A DNA stretch of 64,000 nucleotides from Persicaria tinctoria (lineage: Eukaryota; Streptophyta; Magnoliopsida; Caryophyllales; Polygonaceae), in NCBI GenBank assembly GCA_037127255.1, contig JBANSL010000014.1:68617646-68681645 (forward strand), written 5' to 3'. This document shows positions 53,053 through 62,897 of the stretch, piece by piece. The notes under the pieces were generated by a model. It made no database searches and was not told the DNA's origin. It saw nothing but the letters and a program-made list of their open reading frames with translations. Each line of letters begins with the position of its first letter. The first letter of the stretch is position 1. The position numbers and the translations under genes were made by a program.

Positions 53053-53792
53053 CAGGGCCGGCCCTGAGATTTCTGGGGCCCGAGGTGATGTAAACATTTT
53101 TTTGATCAATAAATATATTTATAATTTTTTTTAGAAAAATTATCAAAACAATGCAATTTTATTTATTTATTTAACTATTATAAATTTCAGATTTTCTTTT
53201 TATCACTAAAAGGAAAATTTATGGATTTTAAGTAGTATACAATATCTCGGTATAACACAACAAAATACTACGATTTTTAGATTTACCAACATAATTATTT
53301 ACTATTTTTTTTTATATTTCCTTACAAGTCCTATTAAAAACATGAATTTTTTTAGTGAGAAATAAAAGTAAAAAAATATTTTTTAATATTCTATTTTTCC
53401 CCATTAATGTAAAATAGTATGGTTAAACACTTTAAAACATATTATTACTTTGCAAATTTATCCAAATAAAATACTATAATCACTTAAATAAATTTATTAA
53501 AATAGCATAAGTTGTTACTTAAAAACTACCCGTTTTTGCATTTATAACAAAAATTGAAAGACGGAGACCTTCTTACACTCTTTAGTCTTTATCGTTGACT
53601 CGAAATATTTAAAGCCGCAAATGAGTTTTTTTGAAGTATAAATTTTCGTAAATATTTTGTTATGTATAAATATAACAGTACATAATACCTTAATTATATA
53701 CTCTGTATATAACATAATTTTTTTTCCGGGGCCCTACTCGGTAAGGGGCCCTAGGCGACCGCCTCTTGGGCCTACCCCTAGGGCCGACCCTG
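53053..53792. mobile_element. hAT-type element with perfect 8-bp target duplication
   Basis: Flanked by ATCACAAT on both sides (53045-53052 and 53793-53800). Ends are CAGGGCCGGCCCTGAG and, on the opposite strand, CAGGGTCGGCCCTAGGGG. It is 740 bp, AT-rich inside, with no transposase. Unlike most other CAG-ended elements in the window I see no tRNA-like module in it. Confidence 0.9.
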
Positions 53793-53800
53793 ATCACAAT

Positions 53801-54287
53801 CACCACCAACAAAGACTTTCAGACATTCATGTCACCTAAATTGTCATACCTTGAAAGGGTAAATATATAGATAAGGCATAAAGCCAAGGAGTAACAAAAA
53901 GTAAGACCATACCGAGAATCTTACGTAAAAGGGGTGATACATCCACAAAGGTCCTACTACATGGAGCTACGCAACGCTAGAACGCTACCACACAGTGTTC
54001 CACAAGGATGCAAGGGGGTTGCAAACCCGAAGACACAACGCACCCACACCCCAATCCACACTAGGGCGAGCATGGCATTTAGCACAACCTCTCAAGTAGC
54101 TCACCGATGTGGGAGTGTAGACACATTATGAAAACGGGAAACAAACGCACCCTTTCATCCCCGTAGAAGGCCCCAACTCATACGACAACCTCATAATCCT
54201 GCTGTAACTGAACAACCCTACGCCTTTCTTCCCTCCTACCAGATGTGCAGTCTTCCCCTACCAAAAGTCCCCCAACTTGTGGATTGC
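53801..54287. other. Unassigned spacer
   Basis: Moderate GC content and no coding motif. It flanks the large solo LTR on its left and includes one of the TTAGT target copies at its end (54288-54292). Confidence 0.4.
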
Positions 54288-55177
54288 TTAGTTGTAAAGA
54301 CCGAGATTATTTTAATATAAAAGATATTATTTTCGATCCAATTTATTAAGTTTTGAGAAAATTAGTTCTCGAGCAATTTTGCAAATTTAAAATCTTTATA
54401 AATAATTTCGGCATCGTTTCAAAACTTTGATTTGACGGATTCTATTTCTGCTTTCGGACTTCGAGTTGGGAAATCTAATTTAATTTCACTCATTGAAATA
54501 GTTCGTAAACTTCGAGTTGAAATCTCGAATTAATTTCGTCGGGATTCAAAATCCTTAGGACCATTCTTTGTTTTATTTTATTTTCCCTCTTCTTCTTCTC
54601 TATCTGTCTCTCGGTTGTTACCTCTGCAACGCTCACACTCACACCCCACCTAATGCTACAGCTCACCTTGAAGATTCCCTCTTGTCATTGTGTATCTTCC
54701 CCCTCCTATAAATCCCTCTCCTCTCCTCCTTTCTTTTCACCAAATCAACCCAGGAAACCATCACCGAGACCACCTTCACCATCAAAACCACCTCCTTCTT
54801 CCCATTTCATCCCTGTTTACCAATTCAAACCAGCAGATTGCCCCTTCTATTACCACCACCAGCACCACCAAGCTCCGTCCGTCCATTTGCAGCCAACAGA
54901 AATTGGCGCCACCATCGCCATCGGAGGCGCCAGCAGCACCACCTCCCCTGTTCTCGCCGCGAGAAGAAAGATGAGACGAAGAAGCCGCCTGTGCAGCACG
55001 AGCCGCAAACAACTTGCCTCCGAATACTCCCCACCTCCAGAAGCCGGAAGACGCCGAGGAGGACCCAAGCTAGTCGCCGGGACCAATCCCGAGCCCTTCT
55101 TCCTCCGATTTCCGTTTGCTTTCAAACCCCATAAAAACAAGCCTTTATTCACTGCCACGTTGTCCTAGGTCCAGGTC

Positions 55178-55317
55178 TGATAGATTACATAGGTCTTAAT
55201 ATTGTATAGTGGGCTAAAAGCCCATTAAGGCCCAATACCTTTGTAACCTATATATATATGTTATATCAATGAATGGAAACCCGAAGGAGGACTTTACATC
55301 AATTCTACAATTCTACA
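55178..55317 (+). repeat. Left LTR of the mini-copia
   Basis: TGATAGATTACAT to CAATTCTACA, with a CTATATATATATG TATA-like run. It is followed immediately by the initiator-Met-type primer site. Confidence 0.85.
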
Positions 55318-55478
55318 TGGTATCACAGCCTTTTCTTCCTCACGGAACCCTAGTTTGATCCTCCCGCCCCACCTCCTCTTCCCGTCGCCGGCGTCGTCTC
55401 CTCGTCGCCTCTCTCTCTCTTTCCCCTCCTCACCGGCCTCCCGTTTACATCAAAAAAAAAAAAAAAAAATCTCTTACC

Positions 55479-57524
55479 ATGGCTCTCTACGATCACCAAC
55501 ATCACGCCTTCTCTGGATACTCTAGATATCCTACCCCTCGACATGTCGGTCCTCAGGCCTCTCTGACATCGCCTGACCCAGGCTATGTTCCGCCAGCTCT
55601 GCATCACGCCTTCTCCTCTACGCAGCCGACATCTTCAGACTCTTCTTGGTACATGGACACTGGTGCCACCTCCCACATGACGAACTCCTCAGGTAACCTC
55701 TCATCTATTTCTTTTAAGGGCCCTGCCCACTCTATTATCGTCGAAAATGGTGGTCGTCTTGCTACTTCGGGAATTGGCCACACCAAATTACAGACCCCAA
55801 ACCACCCACTACACCTCAACAATGTCCTGATTGCCCCAAAGATTGTCAAAAACCTTATCTCTGTGCGTCGGTTCACTACTGACAACAACGTTTCCCTTAC
55901 GTTTGATCCCTTTGGTTTCTCTGTGAACGATCTTACTACGGGGGTTACTCGCATGAGATGTAACAGCACCGGGGAGCTCTACCCTGTCACACCACCTCCT
56001 GCGTCCAGTCAGTCGTGTCCGGTCGCCCTCTCGGCATCATCGTCCAGCCTGTGTCATGCACGCCTGGGCCATCCCAGCGCTGCCGTTCTAGATCTCCTCC
56101 GTTCCCAGAACCTTGTCACCTGTACTAAAGACCCACACTCTGGTTTATGCTCTTCCTGCCAACTAGGCAAACATGCCAGACTGCCGTTCCAATGGTCTTT
56201 GACCTCTACCCTTGCTCCCTTTGATATCATTCACAGCGACATTTGGACCTCTCCCGTGCCTAGCAAGGAGGGTCACAAGTACTACCTCTTGTTTCTTGAT
56301 GATTACACTCATTACTTATGGGTCTTCCCGTTGCATTTCAAGTCCCAAGTGTTTCCTGTCTTTGCCAGATTCCATACCTACATCAAAACACAGTTTCACA
56401 TGTCCATCAAATGTTTCCAATGTGACAATGGTCGTGAATTTGATAACAAAGACTTTCACTCCTTCTTTGCCGCAAATGGGATCTCCTATCGCTTGTCTTG
56501 CCCCTATACTTCTCAGCAGAATGGCAAGGCAGAAAGAATCATCAGAACCATTACCAACATGATGCGTTCTCTCCTCTTCCACGCATCTATTCCCCTTCCC
56601 TATTGGCCTCACGCCTTATCCACCACATGTTATCTCCTAAACATTCTCCCTTCCACTACCCTACACCATCGCTCGCCAGCTCAGACACTTTATTACGCCG
56701 AGCCTAGGTATGATCACCTTCGCACCTTCGGGTGCTTGTGTTTCCCAAACCAGTCCTCCACAGCCCCGCACAAGCTTCACCCGCGCTCCACTCCATGTGT
56801 CTTCCTAGGCTATCCGTCTGATCATCGCGGTTACATTTGCCTCGATATCAAAACCCACAAGATCATTCTCTCACGTCATGTCACCTTTGATGAGTCGCGA
56901 TTTCCCTTTGCGTCTCCCACACCCCCTGTGTCTCCGTCAGAGTCTGAGTCACCATTCCCTCACTTCCTTATTCCCCAGAGCTCTCCCGGTGCTCCTGCGT
57001 CTCCCCCTCCCCCACCCCCACCACCCCCCACCACCAGACCACACACCCGCAGCGTCTCCGGTGTCTTCCGACCCCGTCAGATCGTATCCATGACTACCAC
57101 CCATCGCCCCACCATACAACCTCATGGCCTAGCAAAGCAGACCCCCCGCCAAACACCAATGCCGCGGGCGCCGCACACTGCTGCGCCCGCAGCCTATCAA
57201 TTGCCCATGCCCCCAGCATCGCATAACCTACTGGCGGCGCCCGCCGCAACATATGTTGCGCCCGCCGCAACACATGCTGCACCCGCCGCAACACATGCTG
57301 CGCCCGCCGCATCCCTCCCCGTCTCGCATCACCCACTTGCGGCGCCCGCCGCAGGGTATGCTGCGCCCGCCGCATCCCACACCGCCTCTGCACCCCTTAC
57401 CCGCAGCTCTGCTGCGCCCGCCGCCTCCTCCCCATGCTTAGCCCCTCTTGCTCCCATCCGTCCCGACACCCAATCACCCTCTGCCTCCACCCAGACCTCC
57501 CTCTCCTCCCTCTGCAGGTCTTAA
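55479..57524 (+). CDS. Copia protease-integrase polyprotein, intact ORF
   Basis: 681 residues, no internal stop. The aspartic protease motif WYMDTGATSHM is at residues 57-67. The GAG-pre-integrase HHCC zinc site has His193, His198, Cys224 and Cys227. The integrase core has Asp254 (HSDIW), Asp316 (CDNGREF) and Glu352 (KAERI), a correct D,D-35-E spacing, and is followed by the YDHLRTFGCLCFP and STPCVFLGYP segments. Residues after about 500 are Pro/Ala-rich, with tandem ATHAAPA units encoded by 21-bp repeats at 57236-57330. The stop codon lies inside the right LTR. Gag, reverse transcriptase and RNase H are absent, and the protein starts only about 60 residues before the protease. It could still give an integrase in trans. 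Whether it is expressed is unknown. Confidence 0.85.
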   Translation: MALYDHQHHAFSGYSRYPTPRHVGPQASLTSPDPGYVPPALHHAFSSTQPTSSDSSWYMDTGATSHMTNSSGNLSSISFKGPAHSIIVENGGRLATSGIGHTKLQTPNHPLHLNNVLIAPKIVKNLISVRRFTTDNNVSLTFDPFGFSVNDLTTGVTRMRCNSTGELYPVTPPPASSQSCPVALSASSSSLCHARLGHPSAAVLDLLRSQNLVTCTKDPHSGLCSSCQLGKHARLPFQWSLTSTLAPFDIIHSDIWTSPVPSKEGHKYYLLFLDDYTHYLWVFPLHFKSQVFPVFARFHTYIKTQFHMSIKCFQCDNGREFDNKDFHSFFAANGISYRLSCPYTSQQNGKAERIIRTITNMMRSLLFHASIPLPYWPHALSTTCYLLNILPSTTLHHRSPAQTLYYAEPRYDHLRTFGCLCFPNQSSTAPHKLHPRSTPCVFLGYPSDHRGYICLDIKTHKIILSRHVTFDESRFPFASPTPPVSPSESESPFPHFLIPQSSPGAPASPPPPPPPPPTTRPHTRSVSGVFRPRQIVSMTTTHRPTIQPHGLAKQTPRQTPMPRAPHTAAPAAYQLPMPPASHNLLAAPAATYVAPAATHAAPAATHAAPAASLPVSHHPLAAPAAGYAAPAASHTASAPLTRSSAAPAASSPCLAPLAPIRPDTQSPSASTQTSLSSLCRS

Positions 57525-57642
57525 TATTGTATAGTGGGCTAAAAGCCCATTAAGGCCCAATACCTTTGTAACCTATATATATATGTTATATCAATGAATG
57601 GAAACCCGAAGGAGGACTTTACATCAATTCTACAATTCTACA
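57516..57642 (+). repeat. Right LTR of the mini-copia (first 13 bp missing)
   Basis: Identical to the last 127 bp of the left LTR. The junction CTCCCTCTGCAG|GTCTTAAT joins the coding tail directly to LTR position 14, so the deletion removed the polypurine tract as well. Confidence 0.85.
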
Positions 57643-57647
57643 AGGTC

Positions 57648-58139
57648 GACGCTGTCCCTCGCCAATTGAAATCGGAATCCGCCATTGCCACCAGAGATTT
57701 CCCTCGGAGACGCCTCGGTAATTTCCTTTCCTCCTCCTCTCGTGTTCTCGCTTCTCTTTGTGTGTGGTCCTGGTCGGAATTGGTCTTCGATCAGGTTGGG
57801 ATAGGTTTGGGTCGGAAAGGCATCGCCGGAGAGGGCCTGGTTTTCTTCCTCTCTTTCCGTTTCCGTCGTTGCTGTGCCTGTGCAGCAATCTTTGTTCTTC
57901 TGTTCGTTTGATTTGAAAAAGATAGGTTTTGGGTTTCAGTGTGAGTTGGGCGGGTCTTCTCTTTCTTTTCTGTTGGGTCATGGGCTCGGGTCGAGTCAAA
58001 ACGTCTAGGTTTCTTTAAGCTTCTGGATCCGGTTTGGGCCGAGTACTAGACTAGATCCGGATTTGGGAGTTGGGCTGAGTTGGGTTGTTGGGCTGTTTGG
58101 TTTAGGGTATTGTTGTTGTTAGATTATGGATAGTTGTTG
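57648..58139 (+). other. Continuation of the solo LTR
   Basis: Leader-like sequence with a CCTCGGTAATTTCC donor-like site and GGTTTGGGCCGAG-type phrases. No gene is recognised, and the 105- and 126-codon frames show no domain. Confidence 0.45.
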
Positions 58140-58186
58140 TTGTGTTATGTTAAGATTATATGTTATGATTTATATTATTGTTAATT

Positions 58187-58978
58187 TATTAGATTTTATT
58201 TATTTATTTATTATGAAGACTTTATTACGATGAAATTTTTTTTTACATAAAGTTAGCTGGAAGCCTCGTAACAAATTGAGCTCAACCCATTTTTTAATAG
58301 TAAAACCAACTCTATGAAATATGAAATCACCATTATCAGACCCTGCCCTATGACTCTTCGTAACCAATTGAATCCGCTTTAGAAAACCAATAGCATCACC
58401 CCCCAGTTCTTCAAAAGTAGAGAACGCAAATTCCATGAAACAATATCCCTTAGCAGCACAAATATTCGCGTACTTCTTCTCCTTTCTTTCAGTGGCTTGA
58501 GAGACTGCCTTGCAGGGTACAAAGGAATTATTGGTTCTAGTTGTGAACGGTGAAGCCCCAACCACATCCACACAAGTGTCTCTACCCTTGTCCCACCCAT
58601 AAACCAACAAATCTCCTGGCCTCAACTCAACACCATCTTCATTGCTCATACCCGTATGCGTTTCCTTCTGAACTGCGATGCCCGCTTTGTAACAAATGTT
58701 AGCCAAAACATCTCGGAACATGTTGTGTCGGTGCTTCGTCCCGATGCCTCGACTGCAATGCAGAGCGTGATCTCCAAATGGGTCCATCCTATTAAGCTCA
58801 CAACTAGGACAGGTCGGATAACCACTAAACATAGGGATCGAAAGATGGTATTGGAGGACAGAACGAAACTGTCGAGATGGCATGGTCTGAGCTAGACCCT
58901 TAATAGGAGTAGTCAACAAAAAATCATGCGCTCTGTCTCCTCTCACCGCTTGCAAAACATGCAGCTGCCTTGGAGTCG
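58187..58978 (-). pseudogene. Non-LTR retrotransposon C-terminus, copy A (CCHC plus restriction-like endonuclease-type)
   Basis: On the minus strand, 251 residues (58955-58200) continue to an (AATA)n tail. Visible motifs: CPSC...GDHALHC (C49, C52, H63, C67), KHRHN (74-78), LRPGDLLVYGWDKGRDTCVDV (111-131) and RKEKKY (157-162), then LKRIQ. This is the order CCHC, RH(D/N), PxD, then VD, then KxxKY seen at the C-terminus of R2/R4-type non-LTR elements. I recognise the sequence as a plant protein family annotated as reverse-transcriptase-related. The reverse transcriptase itself is missing (5-prime truncation). It is the most divergent of the three copies. Confidence 0.65.
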
Positions 58979-58980
58979 GA

Positions 58981-59051
<71 letters not shown>

Positions 59052-59052
59052 G
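58979..59052 (+). repeat. (ATT)24 microsatellite between LINE copies A and B
   Basis: An uninterrupted ATT run. On the minus strand it is the (AAT)n tail directly after copy B and directly before the truncated start of copy A. Confidence 0.9.
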
Positions 59053-59059
59053 CTTATAA

Positions 59060-60428
59060 TAGCTTACAAGAAATTAGTGGGCAGCCGAGATACTATCTGG
59101 GCCCCCACTCCCTTGGCAATAACAAGGCTAATTCTAGTAAAAATATAAGCTGCAACACGAGCCCCGGCATCCTGAGATACTGAAAATTTCTGAATCCGCT
59201 TCAGCAAGGCAACAACATCCGTATCCAGCTCCCCCAACGAAGAGAATGAGAAGGATAAAAAACCATAACCAGCTATCGTGCACAAATCACGGTACTTGAC
59301 ACACTTACGTTTAGCAGCATCAACAACAACACGACCGGGGACAAAGTCAGACATCCCCGACTGGGTCAAAGGAGAGGATCCCGTCAGATCAACACAAACA
59401 TCGCGCCCCTGTCCCATGAATAAAGAAGCAAATCTGCCGGACGAAGAGGCCTATCATGCCCATCCACCAAACCGATATCAACCTCCCTACCGGCAGAAAT
59501 CCCAGCCCTGTAACAGATATCATATAAGGTGTCGCGCACAAGGTTATGTCGATGCTTAATGCCCACGATACCAGCACAGGACACAACGTGATCTCCATAA
59601 ATATCACCATCAAAGACCCGAGAACAAGCCGGACAGGGCCTAGACACCGTGAACAATGGAACACCAAGCCGATAATTAAGCACACTGCGATAGGTCCTTC
59701 GATTCATAGTCTGCCCAAGCCCAGAAATAGGAACTGCACGCAACCAATCAGAGGAGTGAGCACCCTGCTGAGACTTCCATAATGCCACCTGTCGCGGAGT
59801 CAAAGAGAAAACAGAGTCCGATGTAGCAGCAACCTTCGTGAAATATATATCTGCCAATTTCTTCATAAGTTTGGGGGCAGCAATTTCACTAGGATCGCGT
59901 AAAAGATCAGAACCCGTGATCTCATTAAAAGCACGACAAGCATCATCAAAAGTAGGACCAGTAGCAGTAATACCAGCAGGGCTTAAAAGCTTAGCCTGCA
60001 ACTCAGCAGACTGCAAATGAGACACCAGAAAAGCATAATGTAGGACATCCCCAACAACATATACTCCGAGCCCACCAAAATGAAAGGGGAAGGTGGCAAG
60101 CCGCCACTGCCAATCTCCAAACCCAGGTCCAGACGCAGTGACAATACGTTCCAACCTAGAACGAAGTGCCGCATCGAAGGAGAGCTGGGCCGGGCCAAAG
60201 ACACGCGGAGAACAAGTACGCAAAGCAAAGTAAAGTTTAGAAATACCCGTACAAGCTCAAAGCAGAAGCAACTGGCATTGTGGATCCTCAATCCTCGCGA
60301 CCGAATCCATAAGGGCTATGGTCCTAGTCACTCTCTTCGCCACAAGGTCGCTGCCGAAAACAGGGCACGTGCTAATAGCCCCCCCCCCCCCCCCCCGAAC
60401 TTTGACACCACTCCTTTAGCAATAAAAA
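59060..60428 (-). pseudogene. Non-LTR retrotransposon C-terminal half, copy B
   Basis: The longest copy. On the minus strand from about 60425: remnants of the post-RT region (RVTRTIALMDSVARIEDPQ, TGISKLYFALRTCSPRVF), then 279 residues (60223-59384) with FGDWQWRLATFPFHFGGLGVY, DWLRAVPISGLGQTMN, CPAC...GDHVVSC, KHRHNLVRD and RPADLLLYSWD. A one-base frameshift near 59400 separates this from RDVCVDLTGSSPLT through LKRIQKFSVSQDAGA to VSRLPTNFL and stop at 59064. A run of 18 C (60379-60396) sits where a conserved Gly-rich stretch would be. Inactive. Confidence 0.7.
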
Positions 60429-60455
60429 AATTATTATTATTATTATTATTATAAA
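60429..60455 (+). repeat. (ATT)n tract between LINE copies B and C
   Basis: Eight ATT units preceded by an A-run. On the minus strand it is the (AAT)n tail of copy C. Confidence 0.85.
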
Positions 60456-61143
60456 AACATATTATAAGAAATTAGTGGGCAATCGAGATACTATTTGGGC
60501 ACCCACTCCCTTCGCAATAACAAAATTAAGTCTAGTAAAAATATAAGCCGCAACACGAGCCCCCGCATCCTGAGATACCGAGAATTTCTGAATCCGCTTA
60601 AGCGAGGCAACCACATCTGTATCTAACTCCCCCAAAGAAGAGAAGGAGAAGGGTAAGAAACCATAACCAGCCGCTGTGCACAAATCCCGATACTTGACAC
60701 ACTTATGCTGAGCAACATCAACAATAACACGACCGGGGACAAAGTCAGACATCCCAAACTGAGTCAAGGGGGAGGATCCTGTCAGATCGACACACACATC
60801 CCGCCCCTATCCCATGAATAAAGGAGCAAATCCGCAGGACGAAGGGGCTTACCATGCCCATCAATCAAACCGATATCAACCTCCTTACCGGCAGAAATCT
60901 TGGACCTATAACAAATATCCAATAAGGTGTCGCGAACGAGGTTATGTCGATGTTAATACCCATGGTATCAGTGCAGGACACAACATGGTCACCATAGACA
61001 TCATCATCAAAGGTCCGAGAACAAGCGGGACAAGGCCTGAACACTGTGAACAATGGAACCCCCAGTCGATAGCTAAGCACACTACGATAGATTCTTCCAT
61101 TCATAGTCTGTCTCAACCAGAAATAGGAACTGCACGCAACTAG

Positions 61144-61144
<1 letters not shown>
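60456..61144 (-). pseudogene. Non-LTR retrotransposon C-terminus, copy C
   Basis: Very similar to copy B. A 111-residue frame (60797-60462) holds the CVDLTGSSPLT to VSRLPTNFL part. The upstream part, with CPAC...GDHVVSC, is in another frame (61116-60865) after a lost base near 60953 and an in-frame change near 60808. The 5-prime end at 61144 is abutted by another ATT run. Confidence 0.7.

Positions 61145-61192
<48 letters not shown>
61145..61192 (+). repeat. (ATT)16 microsatellite upstream of copy C
   Basis: It closes the LINE train on the right, so every junction but the leftmost is an ATT run. It is either the original target or the tail of a lost copy. Confidence 0.9.
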
Positions 61193-62818
61193 GTTATGTG
61201 ATGTTTTTAATATGGTGATTTTGAAAAGGGTTTTAAAATAGTAAAGGAATCTATTGAGTATTAATGGTATGGAACATATAGAATCAAAACATATTATTTT
61301 GGAAATGTTTGTTAGTGTCTCAAATTATTTGAAACATTAAAGTCAAGGTTTTGAAATAATGATGCCGGATATAATATGATTTTGAGAAATTGGTTTTAAG
61401 GTTTGAATGTTTAATGTCGGGATTTGGCTAAGCGATTTTAAAATAATTGTTTGATTGTCTAATTGACTTCCTTGAGATTTAAAGGGCTTTGACTAACTTT
61501 GAGACCGACTTAATTGGACTTAACTTGGTAAATGGCTTGATGAGTACTCTTACTTGTGAATTTATGTGATTATGATATGAATATGAGTTGCAAGTATGAT
61601 GAGATGTTTTATGACGAGTATGATGAGATTATATAATAAAGCATGATGAGTTGATTACAAGATGATATGTCATGAGATGAGATTAGATAATATGAGATGG
61701 TGGAGAAATGACGATGATTCTATGAATGAGTCCTTTCTGTTTATGTGAGTCATGACCATTGTATGCATTAGAACATAGACTTGTGAATGTTGAATTATGC
61801 TTGCTAGGTGACCTGATTTGATCTGCTTGTGATATTGCTAAGTTGCTTTTGGATTTTGCGCTTCTCCAAATAAGTTTCCTACGGGAGCTTACTCAGTAAC
61901 CAAGACCTCATGCCTGATGTGTCATATAGTATGTAGGTGTTGCATATCGCATGCCATGTAGTATCATGCTTAGGACTTACATTTACCAATGAGCATCCAT
62001 ATTCTTTATGCGTTTGGAACAGAACAAATGTTATATGTGAGTCATAGAGACGTTGCTAGGGTCATAAGGCAACCCAACTTCATCGGGTTTGTACCTATCG
62101 AGTCTTGAGTCAGATTATCCGAGCATGATTTTGAGACATTATATGTATTGATTCGTTGAGCATGATGTGCTTCCACCCTAGGTAGGGGAGTGGAAGGATC
62201 CACCATAGGTAGGGGAGTGGATACGTCTCCATCTTAGGTATGGGAGTGGACGAGTCGTCATCCTAGGTATGGGCGTGGTTTTTGAGTGGGATATGTCGCT
62301 TGACATTATTTGTGTCATTTACCGCCTTTTGCATTTATATAACTGTCAGCATGCTTGTGTGTTTAAAAATTTCTATACTGCATTAGAGCATCCTTTATTC
62401 TAGGTATACGCGTATTATATGTCCTCAGCGAGGTCTTTAGGGCCCGCATGCGTCTCTTGGCCTGACTTCGTGGTGAGGGTTTCTTTTGAGACGTTTAGCT
62501 GACCAAGAGTCTCCATTTATCTTTTGAGACATGGTATTTTGCTACTATTGTTTTGGTTTTGACTCGGCTCCGCCGTGGCAATTTGTATCCGCTTTTAGTT
62601 TTACGTAACTTTGCCTTTGAAATGAATTTGAGCGACTTAGTCTATAGGATAGATTAGGGGTTCCCAACGTCCCTCCGCTATTTTTGGGGTTTGAAATCCC
62701 CGCTTTCAACATAAATTTTTGATATTTGAAACCTCGGCTCGCACTTGGATGGCAAGATCCGAACGATGGTTTCCAACCTTCGAAACGTAACCCAAATATT
62801 TATATTCGGGCCATTGCA
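61193..62818 (+). other. Right part of the solo LTR
   Basis: Non-coding LTR sequence including a short tandem phrase at 62173-62275 (CCTAGGTAGGGGAGTGG-like, four variants about 35 bp apart). It shows several hundred bases of similarity to the fragment at 49150-49892 at its end. Confidence 0.6.
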
Positions 62819-62897
62819 TTAGTATCTCTCCACATATCTGAATCCCTTCTTGCCCATTTGTGCCCAATTTCTTCCCCAACATCCACTACCCCTAACC

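Larger units (their letters stand above)
55178..57642 (+). mobile_element. Mini-copia: young element lacking gag and reverse transcriptase
   Basis: Target duplication AGGTC at 55173-55177 and 57643-57647. The left LTR is 55178-55317 (140 bp). The right LTR is 57516-57642, which lacks the first 13 bases but is identical to the left over the remaining 127 bp. The primer site TGGTATCACAGCC follows the left LTR directly. The interior holds only a protease-integrase ORF. The gag region and everything from reverse transcriptase to the start of the right LTR are deleted. Confidence 0.85.
54293..62818 (+). mobile_element. Gypsy-type solo LTR carrying nested insertions
   Basis: Starts TGTAAAGACCGAG and ends TATTCGGGCCATTGCA, flanked by the 5-bp duplication TTAGT (54288-54292 and 62819-62823). 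Subtracting the nested mini-copia (55178-57642) and the LINE train (about 58140-61192) leaves roughly 3 kb, a usual size for long gypsy LTRs (Tekay/Del-like would fit). No internal region or second LTR is present, so recombination between LTRs is inferred. The fragment at 49150-49892 is the same family. The 54653-55168 frame (171 codons, Pro-rich) belongs to the LTR leader and is not treated as a gene. Confidence 0.7.

Noticed and set aside
54653..55168. 171-codon Pro/Ser-rich ORF as a host gene
   Set aside because: It lies inside the solo LTR, is low complexity, has no domain, and the TTAGT-flanked LTR explains the segment as leader sequence.
56212..56612. Overlapping ORFs within the mini-copia
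   Set aside because: They are out-of-frame shadows of the protease-integrase ORF.
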